From positions 1 through 28,937 of the forward strand of contig JAWXCF010000003.1 in assembly GCA_034440515.1 (NCBI GenBank): 28,937 nt of DNA, written 5' to 3'. Under the pieces are notes generated by a model. That model saw nothing but the letters and a program-made list of their open reading frames with translations, did not search any database and was not told where the DNA came from. The position numbers and the translations under genes are program-made. The DNA is from JAWXCF01 sp034440515. GTDB lineage: Bacteria > Bacteroidota > Bacteroidia > CAILMK01. Every line of letters begins with the position of its first letter. Within the stretch, counting starts at the first letter, position 1. Shown one piece after another: positions 24,402 to 28,937 of this stretch.

Positions 24402-25124
24402 ATGAAAAAAATATTATACATCTTAAGTTTACTGTCAGTTGTTAGTTTGAGTTCTTGTAGTTACGATAGAAGTCCGTCTTCTAGTAATTATGAGCCAAAT
24501 GATCAAGGTTTTGAATATGGAGTAGCTGGCGATATGTACCACTCAAAAGGGTATGAAGGTTGGTCACAAACAGGTGATAACACCAATCCTTACAATAAAG
24601 ATTCTAGCAATATGCGTTTACCTGCTGAGGGCTCTGTAGCTAGGGGTAAGGCAGATTACAGATATTCTTTGCCTAATTCAACTGCAGGTTATGAATTAGC
24701 TGCTACTACTTTGGTAAATCCGGTAAGTAAGACAGAATTAAATCTAACAGAGGGTAAAGCACTTTACAATATATACTGTTGGCATTGCCACGGTTATACA
24801 GGCAAAAATGACGGCTCGTTAATGGCATCTGGTAAGTTTCCTAAGCCTGGTACTTTTCAAGCTTATCAAGACGCTTACATTAAAGAATTACCAGAAGGTA
24901 AAATTTACCACACCATAACAAATGGTAAAAATTTGATGGGTGCGCACGGACATTTGCTTAGCCCAACCCAACGCTGGCAGTTGGTAAACTACGTTAAGTA
25001 TTTAGCAAATATGCCAAGTGATGCCCCAGTTGCAACAGATAGTACTGTTGCACCTGCACCAGCTGCTACTGATGCTAAGGCAGATACCAAAAATTTATCA
25101 AAAGTTAAACCTGCAAAATCTTAA
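24402..25124 (+). CDS. actE: alternative complex III subunit ActE, monoheme cytochrome c lipoprotein
   Basis: The product is 240 residues. A lipoprotein signal ends in LSSC (Cys19). The cytochrome domain has CWHCH at 126-130 and a probable axial Met179 in NLMGAHG, followed by the closing helix WQLVNYVKYLANM. The last 30 residues are Ala/Pro/Lys-rich and probably flexible. It sits on the periplasmic side near ActA. Because this ActA lacks a monoheme domain, ActE is the only monoheme cytochrome encoded in the operon. A perfect TTGATATCAA palindrome lies between it and actF. Confidence 0.93.
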   Translation: MKKILYILSLLSVVSLSSCSYDRSPSSSNYEPNDQGFEYGVAGDMYHSKGYEGWSQTGDNTNPYNKDSSNMRLPAEGSVARGKADYRYSLPNSTAGYELAATTLVNPVSKTELNLTEGKALYNIYCWHCHGYTGKNDGSLMASGKFPKPGTFQAYQDAYIKELPEGKIYHTITNGKNLMGAHGHLLSPTQRWQLVNYVKYLANMPSDAPVATDSTVAPAPAATDAKADTKNLSKVKPAKS

Positions 25125-25140
25125 TTGATATCAAATAGAA

Positions 25141-26355
25141 ATGCAAAGTCATATTCCTTCACAACAGCAATTTAATTTCACAGGTAAAACCAAAACTACC
25201 TTTTTAGGTATTGCAGCACTTGGTGCTATTTTGGTAGCCATAGGCTTTGTAGCAACTCCAGCTCCAATGGCCAGGTTTTGGGCTAACTTTATGCTTAGCA
25301 ACTTCTTTTTTACTGCTATAGCTATTTTATCTCTTGCCTTTATTTGCATCAAGTATGCAGCAAAAGCAGGCTGGGCTAGTGGATTTAAAAGATTAACAGA
25401 GGCATTCTCTGGATATCTTCCTATTTCATTCGCATTTTTCATAATCATCATTATTGCATCATTTATTGGCGACCATAATGGCTTTAAAAGCTTGTATGAA
25501 TGGATGGATAAGGACATAGTTGCTAATGATAAGATATTACAAGGTAAGTCTGCTTACTTAAATTTTAATGGTTTCGTTATCAGAATAGTAGTCTATTTCG
25601 GATTATGGATATTCTTTAGAAGAATGTTTAGAATGTTCTCATTAAAAGAAGACCAACAAGGCGGTTTGTTATATTTTGAAAAGTCAAACTATTGGAGTGT
25701 TGTATTTCTTCCAATATTTGGTTTAACCTTTTGTTTCTCAGCATTTGACTGGTTTATGTCAACTGAGCCACATTGGTTCAGTACCATTTATGCAGTGAAT
25801 GTATTTGCTGGTAGTTTGGTTGCCCTATGTACAGTTACTGTTATTTCATTAACGTTACTACGTAGAAACGGATATTTCGAATGGATTACAGAAAATCACT
25901 TCCACGATTTGGGTAAATTTATGTTTGGTTTCAGTATTTTCTGGGCTTATACTTGGGTTGCTCAATTCCTACTTATTTGGTTCGCTAACTTACCAGAGGA
26001 GATTCCTTATTACTTAAGAAGATTACAAGGTAATTGGCAAATATTGTTCTTTACTAATTTTGGTATCAACTTCATATTACCTTTACTAGCATTAATGATG
26101 CGTGACGGAAAACGTTTGCCTTGGTTCTTGATAACTGTAGGTGTTTTGTTGCTTTGTGGTCGCTTTATTGATTGGTACTTGTTAATTATGCCTGGCACTG
26201 TTGGTGTTGCATCTGGCTTTGGTTTTTATGAGGTTGGATTCTTTGTATTTTTTGCGGGTATATTTGGTTACAGCACTTGTTACCAATTGAGTAAAGCAGG
26301 TTTACTACCAGTTAATCACCCTTACATCGAAGAAAGTTTGAGCTACGAGATCTAG
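25141..26355 (+). CDS. actF: alternative complex III subunit ActF, second NrfD-like membrane protein
   Basis: The product is 404 residues with about ten helices and is the second NrfD-like subunit, related to ActC. Visible family segments include GDHNGFKSLYEWMDKD, LNFNGFVIR, the SAFDWFMSTEPHWFSTIYA stretch, ENHFHDLGKFMFGFSIFWAY and the FIDWYLLIMP helix. It is the last gene of the operon. In many Bacteroidota cytochrome oxidase genes follow actF, but here a strong terminator comes 24 bases after the stop. Confidence 0.95.
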   Translation: MQSHIPSQQQFNFTGKTKTTFLGIAALGAILVAIGFVATPAPMARFWANFMLSNFFFTAIAILSLAFICIKYAAKAGWASGFKRLTEAFSGYLPISFAFFIIIIIASFIGDHNGFKSLYEWMDKDIVANDKILQGKSAYLNFNGFVIRIVVYFGLWIFFRRMFRMFSLKEDQQGGLLYFEKSNYWSVVFLPIFGLTFCFSAFDWFMSTEPHWFSTIYAVNVFAGSLVALCTVTVISLTLLRRNGYFEWITENHFHDLGKFMFGFSIFWAYTWVAQFLLIWFANLPEEIPYYLRRLQGNWQILFFTNFGINFILPLLALMMRDGKRLPWFLITVGVLLLCGRFIDWYLLIMPGTVGVASGFGFYEVGFFVFFAGIFGYSTCYQLSKAGLLPVNHPYIEESLSYEI

Positions 26356-26379
26356 TCTTTTAGCTAAATTATATATATC

Positions 26380-26413
26380 AAAAAAAGCCTTGGAATTTTA
26401 CAAGGCTTTTTTT
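26380..26413 (+). terminator. bidirectional rho-independent terminator after actF
   Basis: The arms AAAAAAAGCCTTG (26380-26392) and CAAGGCTTTTTTT (26401-26413) pair perfectly around an eight-base loop. The A-run and T-run make it work in both directions, ending the act operon from the left and the Fe-S gene pair from the right. A smaller hairpin (GCTGAA/TTCAGC, 26440-26455) lies between it and the minus-strand stop. Confidence 0.9.
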
Positions 26414-26479
26414 ATGGTTAAAAGTTTAAGAATTCAAGTGCTGAATTTATTCAGCTGTTTGCTTTTTAGATTTTACTTT

Positions 26480-27277
26480 TTATAAATCTTGCGCATTTGC
26501 AATTAGCTCTGCAATATCTAAAACTTTTATGTTATCGGCTTGATCTTGTTCTTTTACGCCAGACTCTAGCATAATCATACAGAAAGGGCAAGCAGCAGCT
26601 ATTATACTACTACCGGTTGCTATGGCTTCATCTGCACGTTCCATATACACTTCTTTTCTTCCTGGTTCTGCATCTTTAAATACTTGAGCACCACCAGCAC
26701 CACAACAGAAACCATTCTTACGGCTTCTTGGCATTTCTACTAGGGCAGCATCCAGAGCCATTATTAATTTCCTAGGGGCTTCGTATATATCGTTTGCCCT
26801 ACCTAGATAGCAACTATCGTGGTAAGTTATTTTTTTACCCTTATATGCACCACCTTCTATCGATATTTTGCCAGAATCAAGTAGTCCCTGTAGGAATACC
26901 GTATGATGAATTACCTCAAAGTTACCACCTAGTTCAGGATATTCATTTTTTAATGTATTAAAGCAGTGTGGGCAAGCAGTTACTATTCTCTTAATTCCGT
27001 ATGCATTTAGAGTTTGAATGTTTTCTGCAGCCTTCATCTGAAATATAAATTCATTTCCTGCACGCCGGGCTGGGTCACCTGTACAACTTTCCTCTGTACC
27101 TAGTACAGCAAAGTCAACATTTGCCTTATTCAGAATCTTTACAAAGGCTTTAGTTATGCTTTGTGCTCTTTGGTCAAAAGATCCTGCACAACCTACCCAA
27201 AATAGTATTTCAGGTGTTCTATCCATAGCCATCATTTCGGCCATAGTATATATTTTAAATTGTATTGGTTCAGCCAT
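26480..27277 (-). CDS. CCG-domain Fe-S protein, heterodisulfide reductase subunit B/LutA-like
   Basis: The product is 265 residues with two CCG (DUF224) cysteine modules. The second is complete: Cys156, Cys191-Cys192-Gly and Cys230-x-x-Cys233. The first has Cys30, Cys65 preceded by Ser rather than Cys, and Cys102-x-x-Cys105. Such modules hold unusual 4Fe-4S clusters in HdrB and related quinone-linked oxidoreductases. It begins six bases after the stop of the membrane Fe-S gene, so the two products probably form one complex. No flavoprotein partner is present in the window, and the substrate is unknown. Confidence 0.88.
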   Translation of the reverse strand: MAEPIQFKIYTMAEMMAMDRTPEILFWVGCAGSFDQRAQSITKAFVKILNKANVDFAVLGTEESCTGDPARRAGNEFIFQMKAAENIQTLNAYGIKRIVTACPHCFNTLKNEYPELGGNFEVIHHTVFLQGLLDSGKISIEGGAYKGKKITYHDSCYLGRANDIYEAPRKLIMALDAALVEMPRSRKNGFCCGAGGAQVFKDAEPGRKEVYMERADEAIATGSSIIAAACPFCMIMLESGVKEQDQADNIKVLDIAELIANAQDL

Positions 27278-27283
27278 TTTATT

Positions 27284-28567
27284 CTAGTTAATATCTGTCG
27301 CCCAGTTTAATCTGTCTGATGGGGAGAATTGCCAAGGGGCACCGTTGTTTTCTACATTAGTTACCATACCATTCCAAGCATTAGGACCTTCTGCTTTTTC
27401 CATAATAATATGTCTTTTTAGCTGATTAATAATGCTTAATGGGTCAATGTTGATGGGACACGCTTCTACGCAGGCTTGACAACTTGTACAGGCGAATATT
27501 TCTTGATGGGTAATATAATTTCCAAGTAATTTATTAGTCTCCTTATTTGGGCTGTCAGAGTCTAATTCTTGACATCTGTCTCTAGTGTCCATCATTATTT
27601 TGCGCGGTGAAAGCAATTTTCCAGTTATGTTAGCTGGGCATACGCTCGTGCATCTGCCACATTCTGTACAACTATATGCACCCAATATGTCAGTTTTATT
27701 TAACTCATTTACATCGCTGGCTCCAAACAGCACTACATCACTTGCATCTATAATATTTGGTTTGTCCAGACCCATCATCTCAGCTACTTCATTTTGTATA
27801 GCAGGCATATTTCTCATTTTGCCCTGACTGTTAAGTTTACTGTAGTAAGTATTAGGAAATGCATACACTATGTGTAAATGCTTGCTAAATGGTAAATAAT
27901 TTAAAAACGCAAATATACCTAATATGTGAAACCACCAACATAAACGTTCAAAGCCAAGTAGGGCAGCATAGCCCCAATTCTCAAATATTGGCGTAAATAG
28001 ACCACTAAGTATTAAGTTTCCTGTATGATGATACCCAATTACGCCCCTATGTTGTAGTTCTTGGTCAGCAGCATTCATCAACAATATGGCTAACATCAGC
28101 ACGACCTCAACACCGAGTATAACTATCGCATCCATTTTAGGCCATCCGTTTAACTCTTTCATATTTAGACGTGGCACCTTAACTACGATACGCCTAATGA
28201 TAAATATGACACAGCTAACTAATACCAATACAGCCAATAGCTCAAAAAAATTGATAAGTATGGGATAAAACCCACCCAAAATGGGTAACAGCATTCTATG
28301 ACTGCCAGTAATTCCGTCTATAATTATTTCTGCAACCTCTATATTAATAAGAATGAAGCCTGCATATACAAAGAAGTGCAATACAGCAGGTATGGGTTTT
28401 TTAAACATTTTTTTCTGCCCTAGCGCTATTAACAATACATTATTCCAACGTTCATTTGGTCTGTCGTTTGGCAAACTACCCTGCGCAAGGGCAATGTGTC
28501 TGTTCATTTTTGCTAGGTTTGCAACAAAAAACAGAGTAGAAATAAATAAGATTAATGCGAATATCAT
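27284..28567 (-). CDS. membrane-bound 4Fe-4S dicluster protein, HdrC/respiratory gamma-subunit-like
   Basis: From the ATG at 28567 the product is 427 residues. A longer frame from GTG at 28606 would begin inside the promoter box TATTTTTG, so I prefer the ATG. The N-terminal half has about five membrane helices with several histidines, like the nitrate-reductase gamma-type heme b or quinone domain. The C-terminal half has two 4Fe-4S motifs: CTECGRCTSVCP (Cys300, 303, 306, 310) and CTSCQACVEACP (Cys360, 363, 366, 370). It likely passes electrons between the CCG protein and the quinone pool. Its neighbour is the complex III operon, which also uses quinol, but the two are separate transcription units. 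Confidence 0.88.
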   Translation of the reverse strand: MIFALILFISTLFFVANLAKMNRHIALAQGSLPNDRPNERWNNVLLIALGQKKMFKKPIPAVLHFFVYAGFILINIEVAEIIIDGITGSHRMLLPILGGFYPILINFFELLAVLVLVSCVIFIIRRIVVKVPRLNMKELNGWPKMDAIVILGVEVVLMLAILLMNAADQELQHRGVIGYHHTGNLILSGLFTPIFENWGYAALLGFERLCWWFHILGIFAFLNYLPFSKHLHIVYAFPNTYYSKLNSQGKMRNMPAIQNEVAEMMGLDKPNIIDASDVVLFGASDVNELNKTDILGAYSCTECGRCTSVCPANITGKLLSPRKIMMDTRDRCQELDSDSPNKETNKLLGNYITHQEIFACTSCQACVEACPINIDPLSIINQLKRHIIMEKAEGPNAWNGMVTNVENNGAPWQFSPSDRLNWATDIN

Positions 28568-28605
28568 AGACTTTGCTACTGTGTAATAGTATGAACAATA
28601 ATACA

Positions 28606-28613
28606 CAAAAATA
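28606..28613 (-). promoter_or_regulatory. -7 box of the Fe-S gene pair
   Basis: On the minus strand this reads TATTTTTG, a full match to TAnnTTTG, 39 bases before the chosen ATG. Its last base is the first base of an in-frame GTG that could be mistaken for the start. Confidence 0.5.
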
Positions 28614-28663
28614 TTAAGTATTAAAATGTGAAAAGTTTTATTTCTTTAATCCAATTATTCTCT

Positions 28664-28671
28664 TACTTTTG
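28664..28671 (+). promoter_or_regulatory. -7 box of the tRNA-Phe gene
   Basis: TACTTTTG followed by C is a full match to TAnnTTTG and ends 12 bases before the mature tRNA 5' end, a fitting distance for a short 5' trailer. Confidence 0.6.
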
Positions 28672-28683
28672 CAGTCCTATTTT

Positions 28684-28756
28684 GGTGATGTAGCTCAGTC
28701 GGTAGAGCAAAGGACTGAAAATCCTTGTGTCGACGGTTCGATCCCGCCCATCACCA
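28684..28756 (+). tRNA. tRNA-Phe (anticodon GAA)
   Basis: The 73 bases fold as a cloverleaf: acceptor GGTGATG with CATCACC, D-stem GCTC/GAGC, anticodon stem AAGGA/TCCTT around CTGAAAA (anticodon at 28717-28719), variable loop GTGTC, and T-arm with TTCGATC loop. The discriminator base is A. The CCA end is not encoded (CACC follows). The T-stem GACGG/CCGCC has one A-C mismatch at its second pair. Confidence 0.95.
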
Positions 28757-28767
28757 CACCAAAATAA

Positions 28768-28799
28768 AATAAAGGCAGCACAATAGTGTTGCCTTTATT
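28768..28799 (+). terminator. hairpin terminator after tRNA-Phe
   Basis: Two 14-base arms (28768-28781 and 28786-28799) pair fully apart from one G-U, with an AATA loop; the 3' arm contains TTT and is followed by GGTTTT. It lies 11 bases after the tRNA. In the 138 bases beyond it to the window end I see no supported gene. Confidence 0.7.
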
Positions 28800-28937
28800 G
28801 GTTTTAGTGGGGTTAGGTTAAGGAATATTATAATATTTGAAATGAAAGAACTAGAATTTAATCTTTGAGGTTTGAATTGGGGGAGGTGTGACTGAAGTTT
28901 AATTTTCACCAGATAAATGAGGTTTGCCTGTTTCTCC

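Noticed and set aside
25127..25136. Perfect palindrome TTGATATCAA between actE and actF
   Set aside because: It lacks the four-base spacer of an FNR/CRP site and lies in a 16-base gap inside the operon, where a regulator site is unlikely.
28899..28937. Possible C-terminal end of a minus-strand gene (reads GETGKPHLSGEN then stop)
   Set aside because: Only 12 codons are inside the window and I cannot tie them to a family; it could be chance.
1..28937. Insertion sequences, integrase or other mobile elements
   Set aside because: No transposase, recombinase or flanking direct repeats were found, including near the tRNA.

Overview
The window is about 28.9 kb of AT-rich DNA from a member of the Bacteroidota. 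The evidence is a complete alternative complex III operon in the order actA to actF, a TonB-dependent receptor with a carboxypeptidase-like N-terminal domain, secreted Ig-like, HYR and LamG proteins, and promoter boxes of the Bacteroidota type (TAnnTTTG), together with a general lack of Shine-Dalgarno sequences. I cannot assign an order or genus.

Layout. (1) Positions 256-7921 hold six tightly packed + strand genes for exported or membrane proteins: an Ig-repeat protein with a probable outer-membrane barrel, a two-helix membrane protein, a divergent member of the phosphodiester glycosidase (DUF2233/NAGPA) fold, a LamG-HYR-HYR protein with a proline-rich tether, and two more DUF2233 proteins. 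The three DUF2233 copies lose the catalytic motifs to different degrees. I know of no described system with this composition. (2) Positions 7983-9609 hold a short PhnA-domain protein (+), then on the minus strand a small membrane protein downstream of dprA. (3) Positions 9638-11920 hold a TonB-dependent receptor divergent from dprA. (4) Positions 12034-14643 hold a three-gene KDO-type operon: kdsA, a transaldolase-like domain fused to a CBS pair, and a KdsC-like HAD phosphatase. In the usual pathway arabinose-5-phosphate isomerase (KdsD, SIS plus CBS pair) makes the KdsA substrate. Here the CBS pair is kept but the SIS domain is replaced by an aldolase fold with altered active-site residues. 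This is the best candidate for an undescribed function in the window. (5) Positions 14640-17881 hold a cupin protein (-), a 14-helix MFS exporter (+) and an AstE/AspA-family zinc hydrolase (+). (6) Positions 18163-26355 hold the alternative complex III operon (quinol to cytochrome c or oxidase electron transfer), preceded by a 200-nt leader carrying an FNR/CRP-like palindrome and ended by a strong bidirectional terminator. ActA lacks the extra N-terminal monoheme domain I associate with Bacteroidota homologues, and ActB keeps an N-terminal four-cysteine motif. (7) Positions 26480-28567 (-) hold a membrane 4Fe-4S protein and a CCG-domain protein forming a heterodisulfide-reductase-like pair. 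(8) A tRNA-Phe with its own promoter and terminator lies at 28684-28756.

A recurring point affects start sites. The TTTG end of the promoter box itself creates TTG or GTG codons, and three open frames (9623, 17949, 28606) appear to begin inside their own promoters. I moved two starts for this reason and rejected the third frame.
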